NCBI GenBank assembly: GCA_015852425.1
Contig: JAAAIG010000260.1
Location: forward strand, 1-43,642
DNA from: Gryganskiella cystojenkinii
Taxonomy: Eukaryota; Mortierellomycota; Mortierellomycetes; Mortierellales; Mortierellaceae
Direction of reading: 5' to 3'
DNA: 43,642 bases
Both the position numbers and the translations under genes were made by a program. Positions 1 to 10,800 of the stretch are shown here, piece after piece; position 1 is the first letter of the stretch; every line of letters begins with the position of its first letter. Under the pieces are notes generated by a model. That model had not been told where the DNA came from and ran no database searches. It was given only the letters and a program-made list of their open reading frames with translations.

Positions 1-270
1 TCCGAGGACTGCCAAGGCTGCATCATCGACGCTCGAATGTGGAATCTCGACCATTCTCAGGCTAAGGGAAGCCTTCGGGATCTTCTCAAGTCCATGGACG
101 TCCAGGAAGTGGCGGTGGCCCGCGTGCAAGACGAAGGGCAATTCCAAAGCAAGGGACGAGTTCAAATGAAAGTCCGAGATGTAAAGACCCGAGTCCTGGC
201 TAAGGTTCAGCTTCGCCAGCAAAGGGCAACGAGCGAAGAGTCCCGAGAGATGCTCTTCATCTGTGTTCAT
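1..270 (-). CDS. Leucine-rich-repeat-like reading frame, cut by the window edge
   Basis: An open minus-strand frame enters from base 300 and stays open to base 1. Residues such as LFARCPLLAKLNLS and, at the edge, SSVDDAALAVLG fit the leucine-rich repeats of F-box/FBXL-type proteins. The only in-frame ATG near the 5' side is at 270-268, and that codon lies inside sequence that aligns with the end of pirin. The LRR frame may therefore borrow pirin-derived DNA for its start. The rest of the gene is outside the window, so neither length nor function can be given. It may be a live gene, a chimera or a pseudogene. The repeat-like character is read by eye; the fusion is inference. Confidence 0.4.
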   Translation of the reverse strand, partial: MNTDEEHLSGLFARCPLLAKLNLSQDSGLYISDFHLNSSLALELPFVLHAGHRHFLDVHGLEKIPKASLSLRMVEIPHSSVDDAALAVLG

Positions 271-713
271 TACAAATAAACCATGTTGAACAATCTGCTC
301 CCCAACGGCTGTCCTTCAATAAACACGAAATACGTCGCTTCTTCTTTTATCTCGATTCGGACTCTTATTTCTTGACCATCATCCTCTGAAAACGTCAACG
401 AATGATGTGAACTTGCAACTGGCTCTCGACTTCTCCGATGAAAACCGTCCCAGACAACATGTAAATAAATCCTGTAAATGCCCTGGCGATGGTTTGCTCG
501 ACTACCTTGTTCGGTTCCATCTTGTAATCCAGAAACATGATCAACGTGCTTGTGAACACCTTTGATTCGGTCCCATGGGATTTACCGGCCATGACCTTGA
601 CCACGACACCCTCCTGAGGTTCTTCTCGAGGGATGTCCTTGTCGAGTAATTCTTGGTTCTGGGGTTCGCATATTCTGTACTCTTGGGGTTGTTCAAGGAT
701 GCAAAGATGCCCG
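253..713 (-). pseudogene. Pirin-family fragment, C-terminal half, frameshifted
   Basis: Pirins are cupin-fold nuclear or redox proteins, some with quercetin 2,3-dioxygenase activity. Minus-strand translation gives ELLDKDIPREEPQEGVVVKV, then AGKSHGTESKVFTST, FLDYKMEP and FTGFIYMLSGTVFIG, all typical of the C-terminal cupin half. A further piece, FVFIEGQPLG, is in one frame and its natural continuation QIVQHGLFVMNT is in another. The break is a one-base shift at the C-run at 300-303. Upstream of about 713 the sequence loses pirin character, and the metal-binding N-terminal half (the DHPHRGFETV region) is absent up to 1800. No plausible intron repairs this. I call it a decayed partial copy; a sequencing error could explain the frameshift but not the missing half. 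Confidence 0.65.
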
Positions 714-1844
714 AGGTCACTTACGAGAAGACCTGTTATGCCATTTGTTGGAAACCCCAGTTTATGTCGATCAGAGGACGGAGACCGTGTCGCGTCCTTT
801 TATCCTAAACAAAGAAAAAAAAGGAGTAAGTACCTGCATCTTCAAACAAAACAACATAAAAAAAAAAAATGGCGGGAAAAGCGAGCACTTGTGTTTGGGA
901 CTGAAAGTAATCGAAAGGGAATGAATGTAGGACAAATATCGAATAATGGTTATAATGCAACATCCATTCGCGTATTATTATTCCCTATCCTTCTCCTGTC
1001 AGTTCACAAGAAATGGGCTTCGTTGAAAATAATGCAGTTCCCAGCGACCACCACTTTGGGCAGGCACCGACTGGTTCGGTGTTTCATGAACGGAGCACCC
1101 GCTACAGAAACGATGGCGCCAGCTTTCCCTGAAGGGGCTGGGATGGCAGCAATGCCTTTTTGAACACTGTCGAACGTCTTTCTAAACCTCTTCTTTCAAG
1201 TCATCCAGTGTCCAGTGTAAAGATAGCCCTGATATCTCTCAAACCGGGTTCAAAGAGCACAAAGACAGCAAAGAAGGTTTTTGTTTTTGGCCACAAAAGG
1301 TTAGATATTTTGAGACGATGGGAGAATCGTGTTGCGGGTAGGCAACAACGGTGATGCCACTTTGGAGAAATCCGAACACTTCTCTCAAACCAGCAATCTT
1401 TGAACAACTCCTTACCGCAACCATTATGTTTTCCTCCTTTTAAGAAAAGTTTATAAAAAGATCATCATATCTCGAACTCAGAGAAAAGGATTGCACGGAG
1501 AGTGGAGCTGCAATGCGCTACCAGGAGAGCCGACTAATTATTTTTGAGGAGGTTGAACAGCACTCGTTTTTTTTATTTTTGCTGGCAAAAGCTTTTCTTG
1601 GTTTGTCAGGAACATATGCACACATACCTTTTCGCGTCTCATCTGCGACGCATGTCTTTATCCGTTACCCCACCTTGCACTCTTGTCTCTCTTTTTTAAT
1701 TTTTTTTTCTATCCATTCCTCCCTTTCCTCGCTTTCTTTCTCTTTATTGACTGGTATCTCTTTAGTTTCCCAGCACACCCATACTTTTTTTTTAACGACC
1801 CCTCACCGATTTTATACATCACACACAAAAACACCAAACAAACC
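714..1844. other. Gap: no confident gene; promoter side of the Kre9-like gene
   Basis: No gene could be assigned. On the minus strand about 1189-1020 is open for some 55 codons and includes GIAAIPAPSGKAGAIVSVAG, but it has neither start codon nor recognisable domain. It may be a gene relic near the pirin fragment. From about 1670 the plus strand becomes T/C-rich and then A/C-rich just before the ATG at 1845, as expected for a fungal 5' leader. Confidence 0.5.
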
Positions 1845-2662
1845 ATGGTCCTCACTCCACGCTGTTTTGCCCTCTTGGCTGTCACCCTTGCCGCCTTCAC
1901 TTCCACTGCCACTGCTGACGTCTGGAGCACGAACCCGGTGGAAGGTATGACATCCAGAGAGGTTTTTTACAAACCCCTTCTTCGATCCGGGCGATCTTGG
2001 ATCAGATATCTACTCTGATCTAACGCGTAATACCACAATCTGTAAAAGATCTGTAGAAACTAATTTTTTTTTTTTATTCCTCCCCTCTATTCTTTCTTTC
2101 CCCATAACCTTTGATGCCCCTCCTCTAAGGTACGGAATGGAAGATTGGTGCACCCGTGAGATTCAAGTGGATGTTGAAACCCCCGACCTCAAAGCAAGAT
2201 GTCGTAACGATCTACTTGGTCGGAGGTGATCCTATCGCCTACAAACGCTTGGCAACCCTGGGCAAGAATGTGACTTTGGGTGAACATTCCCTCACTTTGC
2301 CAGAGGTCCCCAATGTCACCTGCGGATCTCAATGTGCTCTGGAGTTTGAGGTCGAAAAGACTCTTTCGAACGGTCTTCGTGGCGATTACTACTCCCATCC
2401 ATTCACGATCTCAGTTACTGGAGACACAGTCGTCAAAGCAGCCGCTGGAGCCGCCACGACTGCAGACAAGTCTGCCCCTCCCGCGAACACGCCTGCTCAG
2501 ACGGCTGCGACACCCAACGGCCCCTTGACCCAGGTTGAGAGTGCCGCTAAAGGTGCTCAGTCGGGTTCGACCTCTGCTGCATCTTCAAAGGAGATCGCCT
2601 CCGCCGTCGCTGCCATGACCGCTGCTGTCGTTGCCACCACCGCCTCTCTCCTTTTCCTTTAG
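1845..2662 (+). CDS. Kre9/Knh1-like GPI-anchored cell-wall protein
   Basis: Two exons, 1845-1944 and 2130-2662, give 210 residues. The 185-base intron has a GTATGA donor, a TCTAACG branch-like site and a CTAAG acceptor, and the phase is preserved. The product begins with a signal peptide (MVLTPRCFALLAVTLAAFTS, cleavage near TATA-DV). An N-terminal Kre9/Knh1-type Ig-like domain follows (NPVEGTEWKIGAPVRFKW, VPNVTCGSQCALEFEVEKTL, DYYSHPFTI), then an Ala/Ser/Thr/Pro stalk, then a hydrophobic tail (MTAAVVATTASLLFL) typical of a GPI signal. Family members act at the cell surface, and yeast Kre9/Knh1 are needed for beta-1,6-glucan. The gene is convergent with the MSS51-like gene, 279 bases away. The domain call is firm; the exact wall function is not. 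Confidence 0.85.
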
Positions 2663-2941
2663 GCTCTGGTTATTTTACACCGCCGTCCTTCATGCTTGTT
2701 CTCTTTTCTAGCTCTCTCAACCTTCATGACCATATGATCATAGTCATCCTCGCATTGCTCCTTTGCTCTTTTTTGTATTCCCGAATAACACCTAGCATAG
2801 CATATTATTAACTTTCATTCATTAAAACATGAAACCAAAACGATGGATGAGCGAAAAAGAAGATACGTGATGACGAAAAATGGCCTTTTCTTTTTTTTTC
2901 GAATGTGTATATTATGCTTGCTCTAACTTTTTCATGTGTCT

Positions 2942-4493
2942 CTAATCGCTGGTCTTGACATCATATCGTCGACCACGGATTCCCCAGATACCCCAATTAC
3001 ACTGGGCCGACTGACGGACATCCGTCATGTTGATCTCATGCTTCAGACTCCTGAACGCGTTTTCTCTGGGTTTCATCAACCAATCCAACTCCATCCCGGA
3101 TTTTTCAATCTCTTGAACATCATTCATCACATCGTTCTCATCGAATCCTGTTCCAAAGATGGCACACTTGGTATCCAACAACAACGGCAACGTGGGTTTC
3201 CACATCTCCTTGGTCGCAGGATGCGCCAAACCAGGCGAGAACAAAAAGAAGACGTCGTAGTAAGGGTTGAATGGTCCAGCCTCCGCATGGTAGGACTCGT
3301 ACCGGGACGAATCATAAACAAACGTCATTTGTTCGTAATGAACGTGCTGATGCGGTTCCTTGGATTTCGTGTGAGGAGGGATGGCGTCGGGTCCGACGAA
3401 ATGAATCTGGAAGGCTGTTGTAGGGAACAAGTACGCGAGCTGCATGTAGATATGAGGGGGCAAATGAGACTCTGCACGAGCGCCTAAACAAAAGATTCGG
3501 ACAGTGTGGGTCGCTGTGCTGCGAAGATCCTGATTTTGAGTGATTCCTGGGATCATGGCTGGGTGAAGAGTGTGGCGGAGGGCTATTATGCAGAAAAAAT
3601 ACACTTAAGAATATTAGCATGGCAATATTCCCTCCCCCAGAAAAGGTATGTCCGTCGTATATCTCTTTTAAAAAAAATCTTACCGGCTAATGACTTCAAT
3701 CCCTCGACAGTGAGATCCTTTCCGAGTTGGTAGGGTGATGACTGATGAAGGACCGATCCAATGGTGAGAGGATAAGTCAATACATGAGAGACATGGCGCA
3801 TTGATCGCTCCGAGTTCATAGAGAGGAATCCACGAGTGTACAAGAAAGTATCCCAATTCGACAAGTTGACGGCCTCATCACGGTGTTGAGCGCCTGTATA
3901 CAAATGAACAAAGGATGAAAAAATAAGAAAGTTAGCATAGTGCCCTCTCAAAAGACACTGCAAAACAATACACGTCCAAATAGGTTCGTACCTGGGAACT
4001 CAAACTCCTTCATACGACGACCAGATCGGAGGTCATGTTCATCCTCGTTAACTTCCCGAAGGATCCCACAGACGTGCTTATGGTGCTCCTTGTCAGCATG
4101 GTAGTGTTCCTCAGAACAATGGGTTGGGTATCCACAATCGGGGCATTCGAATTTGGGTGGTTCCGTATGCTTGTGATCTGGGGTATCCTGTTCTTTGCAG
4201 ACAGGGCAGGTACCGTGGGCGGCGATCCAGTCGGCTTTTGCGCGTACGGGCGCCAAGGGTGATTTGCTCAAGGGGTGGAAGAGGTTGGCCTGCTCCAAGA
4301 CGGGTTCAAATTTCGACGTGAATGTCGTGTCCTTGTTCTCCTTGTTGTTTAGCGAGGGCTTCCGAGAGGTAAAGAAGGATTTGAGCGAGAAGGCACGACG
4401 GGCGGATGCTGATGCCGAGGAAAGAGCGACAGTGGAAGTTGTCCGGGGCAATGTCCTGAGAACTGGAGCCAGCGGTCGAAGCCTTGATGCCAT
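2942..4493 (-). CDS. MSS51: MSS51-like mitochondrial COX1 translation factor (MYND zinc finger)
   Basis: Three exons on the minus strand, 4493-3992, 3893-3684 and 3582-2942, give 450 residues. The introns of 98 and 101 bases keep phase, and the second has a TGCTAATA branch-like site. The chosen start (MASRLRPLAPVLRTLPRTTS) opens an Arg/Ser-rich, acid-free presequence typical of matrix import. A MYND-type zinc finger follows at about residues 96-142 (CPVC, CPDC, then further Cys/His), then the conserved Mss51 C-terminal domain. Yeast Mss51 (436 residues) activates COX1 mRNA translation and binds the new Cox1 protein, coupling synthesis to complex IV assembly. Both zinc-ligand clusters contain Cys-Pro, the kind of motif linked to heme sensing in yeast Mss51. 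The NOX stop lies 221 bases upstream of this ATG. Confidence 0.88.
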
Positions 4494-4654
4494 TTTGTTG
4501 TATAGTCGAGTTTGGGATCGATGGATGCAAATTCTTAAACAAAAGGAATGTAAAAAGAGGTCCTCTTTTAGTGTTCCTGCGCAGACAAGCAGATCTCGAA
4601 GAGTTGATCTCTTCCTTTCTTTTCCTCGGTGCCAACACAACGGGTGGTCAAAAA

Positions 4655-4663
4655 ATCACGTGA
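4655..4663. promoter_or_regulatory. E-box ATCACGTGA upstream of the MSS51-like gene
   Basis: A CACGTG core at 4657-4662 in the context RTCACGTG, about 165 bases upstream of the MSS51 ATG. This is the sequence preferred by Cbf1-type bHLH factors, which in yeasts sit near respiratory genes. Binding here is inference. Confidence 0.4.
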
Positions 4664-4714
4664 AACAATTTTCTGCCTAAATGTCTACGTCACAGGATCT
4701 CGCGATCGTCCGTT

Positions 4715-6703
4715 TTATTCTTCATTAAACTCAAATCGGACACGCGAACTATGCGCACGAGCACACTCTCGACCAAGAGTTCGTCCTAGACCAGGTGAGC
4801 CACAATAAAAGACGCCCACGGTTGTGTTTGTTTGCCGATCTGCATCCTGAAGTATCCTATACTTCATCATGTCGAACACGGCTGCGAAATCCGGTCGACC
4901 ATAGTGGATATTATGAGGACCAATGATCGCCTCCCCTTCTTCCATCCCTCCCAGGGCTCGCTCCTCACTGTCAAGGGTATCAGTAGTGGTGGTGATGGTT
5001 GTTGTATTGGACGAGGTACCGGCAAAGGTTGACTGTACATCTGGCGGTGGAGGAGAGTGTATAGATGTCAACGAGATCAGAGAACTGGACGATCCAACAA
5101 AGTCATCGAGACCATGATGTTGTTGCTCCCAAGGTGAAAGCAACTCGGTTTCTTCCTCGTGCTCGTCATCGTCCTCGGAATACCGTCTCCGAACGATATC
5201 TGCTGTTCTTAATGCAGGTGGATCTCGAGAGCCCTGTTCTTTTCTTAATGCTGTTGAGGACTGGATGCGGCGTGGTATAGATGACGTTGTCGAGGTAAAA
5301 TAGATATGTATACGGATCAACCCTGTCCTGAACAGCTCGAGTGTCTTCTCCATCGAGAATAGGGCTCGGAACCAATCCAGTTTGTTGGCATCACGAGAGA
5401 CCCAGTAGAGATCCAAAGTCTGTAGTCGAGAACTCTGTGTCTCCTGGTGTCGAAACCTACATGTTATTACATGAGAGAGAGAGAGAAAGCAAAGATGATA
5501 TTTGTAAATCTCAGGCTCTGATACCTGTGTTCCCCACAAAAAAAATCACACTGAGACCATGCTTGGGAAGATGTTTCCTTTTGGTTTCTTCTTCGAGAGC
5601 ACGTACCAAATATGTCGGAGGATGCCCGAAAAGGTTGTAATTCCGTTTCCGGTCCCGATCAAGACTACATGGTCATAGCTCAGGACATCTTCTTTCGGTC
5701 CACCATAAGGCCCATCGATCTTGATGAGTGGCAAAAGAGTTCGATCCAAAACTTGACGTGCTTGCTCCAGCCGTGGCGTCTCGGGACCGTGTCCAAGGAG
5801 TCGACCAAGTTTCCCGGTCCAGTCACCATCCTGACGGATATCCAGAGAGACATAGGGTTCGATCGGTGACGAAGTGATAGTGAATGGGTGCCATTCATGT
5901 CTTGCAAGCCGGGGTATATTAAGGTAGACATGCTGTCCCGGTCGGTAATGCATCGACGGATGCTTAAAGTTGAGCTCGATTGCGCCTCCTGGATGAGCGA
6001 TCGCAGATGACAAGGCGATTGCAGGGTGCGCCTCCAAAGCGCGAAGTATCCTTTCCGAGAGGTAGATCACAGACGCCAAGACTACGTATCGCCAGGAACC
6101 GTATCCACGACATTGTCCCTCATTCGTCTTGACAAAGCATCCGTATCCGTGGAACGCAAAAAGGACCATGACGACGAGAGCGAGATGATGCGTGTACCAA
6201 AAGAGTTCGTACTTTTGGTGTCGAATCCGACTATGAGCAGTTGTGAACATGGCTCCAAGCAAGAGTAACATCCCGTAGCCTGTCAATCCTGCCCAGGTTC
6301 TGAAGTGATAAGAGAGGGCGGTACCCCGTCCGAGTTGTTGCAATCGGAAAAAATTGACACAGTGACCCAAAACATGAATGGCGAGGAAGGCAAGGATATG
6401 GTATGCCAGATATTTGTGATAGTCCGTCATCCTGGAATGACTGCCTTCCGAGATAGTGCCCTTTCCGAGACCGAGTAGAGCAAAGGATATGCGAGAGATG
6501 TACGAGAGAATCTTGCGACAGACTGGTAGCATAATCAAGGCCATGTCAAAGGCCAGGCAGAGGGCTGCTCCTCTGGAGCAATAGATGGAGAATCCAATGG
6601 CATTTATGTCTGAGAGTTCCTTGTCGTTTCGTTGAAGTTGAAAACCGTAGGCAAAGATGACGACGTGGCACACGGAGAGGACCCATTTGACCGTAGTTGA
6701 CAT
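4715..6703 (-). CDS. Superoxide-generating NADPH oxidase (fungal NOX)
   Basis: Two exons, 6703-5607 and 5456-4715, give 612 residues. The 150-base intron has a GTACGT donor, and the splice joins HI to W-FRHQ. The protein moves electrons from NADPH through FAD and two hemes across a membrane to oxygen. Visible parts are the N-terminal helices, a ferric-reductase domain with heme-ligand histidines H96/H110 and H172 or H173/H185, an FAD site HPFTITSSP at 272-280, GPYGG at 331-335, VLIGTGNGITTFSGIL at 347-362, LYWVSRD at 381-387 and GVFYCGSP at 580-587. There is no EF-hand or peroxidase domain, so it belongs to the NoxA/NoxB-like group. Two oddities stand out: an acidic, Ser/Thr-rich insert at about 424-544 inside the NADPH-binding domain, and a terminal FEFNEE where the family usually ends in a KENF-like sequence. 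It is divergent from the coiled-coil gene. Confidence 0.9.
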
Positions 6704-7868
6704 TGCTTAGTGTTTTGAGTTTTTAGGTCGCTGGGTCGTGTTGCATTCAGGTTTTGTTGGAGGAAAGAATGTGAATGTGAATGAGGTCGAGATGGTAGCG
6801 AAGAGAGGTTGACATTGCGCTGTTTCCGACCACAAGAAACAAAGAAACGGCTGAAAGCAGACAAAGGAGTTTGTCTTGGGCGATGCAAAACGTCGGCGTG
6901 TCGAGGGCGTCAAGCTGGGTGATGCGGAAGTGACAGCAAAGGAATAGAGAGGGAAAATGACGGATCGCCCTGAAAAGCGAGACTTGTATTCTTAGCCGTT
7001 ATTTCCATCCACTGTTCGGGATTGCAAGGAAATAACGCACCCTGAATTAAGCTTTAGTTCCATTGCTTCATTTCGTAGGGGGGACTTGAGATGGAGGGTC
7101 ACACAGGCAATGAAATAACAGGGTGAGAGCCGCGTGCGAGCTCTTCGAGAGCAGTTTCATCTCGTTTTGTTGTCTTACCCTACCCCTGTTTTGTAAGCAA
7201 CCACTGCATGGATCCTGATGGGCCACATGTGTTGGTCGCCCTTAGGTCCATGGTGACCCACTTTCTTCAAGTTTTTGTTCTATTATAACCTGCGCGAATG
7301 GTTATCCTGATACGAGATGTTTTGAAGCATGCCTGCTGGAAAGAAGGCGAGATACAGAGGATTTCTCAATGGTATTTGACACAGGGTACATACCAACGTC
7401 CATGATACCAGGGGAACAAAAAGAGGAGAGTGAAACGAGGATGGATGCTGGCTTTTTTAGCTTTTACTCTTGATGGGATATGCTCGGCGCAAAGAAAATT
7501 GAAAACGAAGGGAGGCATGGAAGGAACGTTATCTTTTGTCCAAAAGCGAGAGACAGCTCGACCGGCGAGTGGACTTTGTTTCCCCAAAATTCAATGGTGT
7601 TTTATGGTTTTCTCTGTTTGTGAGCAGGAAAAGCCCTTTTATTGCTTGAAAAAAGGGCTTCTCTTTTCTGTTCAATTGTTGACGGCGGTTGCCGTGGTCG
7701 TTTAGTTTGATTGACGTGTGGTCCACTGTACGGTACGTCCTTTGGTTTATATTTCCTTCTTTCTTTCTTGTTTTCTTCACTCCTCGCCACTCCTTGTCCT
7801 CATCTCTCCATCATCTCGTCCACATTCTTTCCATCTCTCCTCTTCTCATCATCGTGACACGCGCCTAA
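6704..7868. promoter_or_regulatory. Divergent promoter between NOX and the coiled-coil gene
   Basis: These 1165 bases lie between two divergent start codons and hold no credible ORF. They probably contain both promoters and leaders. The 3' part (7720-7868) is T/C-rich, as a leader of the plus-strand gene would be. A clean inverted repeat is described separately. Confidence 0.5.
7631..7660. repeat. Perfect 10-bp inverted repeat with 10-base loop
   Basis: AAGCCCTTTT at 7631-7640 is exactly mirrored by AAAAGGGCTT at 7651-7660. It lies about 210 bases upstream of the plus-strand ATG. It could form a hairpin in RNA or be a dimeric protein site. Confidence 0.6.
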
Positions 7869-10800
7869 ATGAGTTTGCGCTTTGCCAGCTCGGCCTTGCC
7901 CGTCCAACAGCAGCAGCAGCAACAACAACAGCAACAGCAACAACAACGTTACATGCCTGCGAATCAGTTTCAAGAGGGTCATCAGCTCCCAGTGGAAAGT
8001 CCCTACGCTGATCAGTCCATGGTAATGCATCATCTTTTGTGTTACTGATGAGAGATTCGATTGTGTTGCCACCAACCTCTGTGTCCCCTTCGCCCACACC
8101 TCCTTCCTAACGCGTATTTTGTTTTCTATTATTCTTTGTCCCTGAAAAATATTTTTTATGGTTCTTCCTTTGTAATATTTATTCCCGGTTCTCCGCTCTC
8201 CTCGTTTCCCGGTTCTCTCTCCGTCCTCGGTCCCTGCAGAAACACTCTATCGGATCTGTGAGCTCCTTTAAGAGCCGGGTTTCGACTGATCCCACGCTAC
8301 AGCAGCAGCCACCCCTTACTTCAAAAACTCTTCCTCTTCTGCCTCCTCCCCCTCCCCCTCGTGTATCCTCCTCTGATCCATCAGCTGGAGCAAATCGGAG
8401 CAACAGCAACGCCAGCAATGCCAGTGGCACCTTGAGTTACAACGGCCATAACTACACCAACAGCAGCAACAACAATCACCCAGGAGGAACTAATGGCAGC
8501 ATGAATCCTTATGGCGGTTACCAACAGCAATCGGTCCCCTACCAAACATCATTTCAGCATTATCAAGATGTTTCTGGATACCAACCTTCGACCCAGTTCA
8601 CCCGTTCAAACTCTAGCGGCACCAACCGATCTGATGTGACCAACACCACAAACCTCACCAACATGACCTCTGGAGGCTCTGGTGGTGATACCGGCTATCA
8701 CAACTCCCATAACAACAATAGCTATGGAGTGTCGTCCCCATTGGCCGGACCGCCTCAACAAAAGTACAATGGACAGGAACAACAAATGTATCCACCCACA
8801 GATGCCGATAGCCGATCCATCAGTTACCCCAGACCTCCGCCCCCGATGAATGCACCCCCACCACAACACCAGCAGCAGAGACAACATCGTTCAACTCCCT
8901 CGGATGTCTCGAATGTATCGATGGGTCGCTCAAACCACGATCTCATGCAGTCGATGGAGCACGGAGGGTCGCCCTCTCAGGGATCTCCACGGATGAACGC
9001 GCGGTCGTTACCGAAGAGACGGGACCCCGGAACCGGCCCCACCATCACCACTGGTCCTGGAGTAACGGATGGGTCCCTTCCCTCACTAGATCAATATGAG
9101 GCCATGCTGCACCAGATGACTTCCCCTGGACTTGGACCCACCAACCCCAAGGAGACACGATCAGGCCTGAGACGATCCGAAAATGAACGACCCGATTCCT
9201 CTCCTCGAATGACTCGGAGAGCCCTCACACCGACGTCTCAAAATTCGATGTCTCACCTTCAACTCCAATCTGAACAATTATTACTCCCTAGTCAACCCAT
9301 ACCCTTGCATCAGGAGCTGAACGGCGCCTATCCGACCAATAATGGCGGCAGCGGTGGTCATCTGGGCGTGAGCTTGGAGGACAGAAAGCTTCGGAGACGG
9401 AGTAGTTTGCCTAGTTCTTTAAGAGAAATGCCATCGCGGATTATGACGGATTTGAAACGGCGTAGTAGTGGGTACCATTCTCCAAAGGATGGTCTGCACA
9501 CTCCTGTTCAGCTGACTGACGGCGGAATGCATCTTCATCAGGATAACTCATACCTACACCAACAACAACAACCATCCCAGTTTATACCTCCACCACCTTC
9601 ACAACCTAGACAGAAACTGCTCCATGGCGACAATGACGATGATACCCGCTCGATTCTCTCCGATGATTCGAATCAACAGAAGCTCGAGTTGGAGCAGCAA
9701 CGTCGGAACAAACGCAACTCGCCTAGACTTTCACAACTTGGAGCTGTCAAACCCACTTTGACCTCCAAATCTCAACTGCGATTGAGCCATACGCTCAGTC
9801 AGTCCGAGGTTGATGAGGTTGCCACCCTCTCCAGTACTACCCAGCAACAGCAGCAGCAGGAATCTTCATCAGAGAGAGCCTTACCAGACGATAGCGATCG
9901 TCGTATGGAACAGATGGAGTTGGAACTTCAACAGCTCCAACAAGGCACGTCTTCGGCCCCTCGTGGTAATACTCACAACAGTCCCAAGGGTACCTCGGCC
10001 ACAGCACGTTCAAGAGCCACGACACCTCTGGGCATGGTCGCGGAAGAAAGTGCGACATCCATGTCCAAGGGTGCACCAAGTCTTCAACAACTACTTGCTT
10101 CCATGGATGATGGTAGCGGTCTTCAGAACAACCGCCCTGGATCTCCTACCTCCTCAAGAACACGACCCACCACTCCGGTTACAGGCATCCGGCCACCGCC
10201 AGGACCTGCACCCACGATGTCTGCTCTGACTGGTAACAGCTCTATGCCCCCTCCTCCCTCAAACAGCCCTCCCTCTACCCGGAAAGGTCCATCCTCCTCC
10301 TCTGCACGCCGCGGTACGAAACCCAACATATCTATACCGAGTCCAATCCAACCACCGTCTACACCGCGACCAAGAGCTGGCTCTGTCGCATCTGGGACTG
10401 CAAACGTATTTTCACTCGATGCACCCTCTCAACCTTTACCTTCTGTCCCACCAACAACGTTACCTCTACCACCTCTTCCCTCAACAGCACCGTCAGGAGA
10501 CCTTCAACAACAGCGCAGGCGCAAGGCCTCTGGTGACGGCCGGGATTTGGTCCCACCTTCCTCACAGCTTTTGTCCGAGATGCAGACCATGTCCAGTATC
10601 CAAGAGTCATTGCCAACACCGCCATCATCATTACCCATTCAGATTGATTTTGGTCAATCGCCGTCGTCTTCACCACCTTCACCCTTATCGGCCACCGTCT
10701 CTGAACCTTCCTCTGCGGCCTCGTCACCCTCTTCTTCGTCATCTGCTGGACAGATGGCTCGACTCAAGAAACGAATCAACACTATCGAGAAGGAGCTCGA

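Noticed and set aside
633..1163. 176-codon plus-strand ORF
   Set aside because: Runs antisense over the pirin relic and an A-run; the peptide has no family features.
3731..4018. Open frames on the plus strand across the MSS51 introns
   Set aside because: They are antisense to a well-supported spliced gene and have no features of their own.
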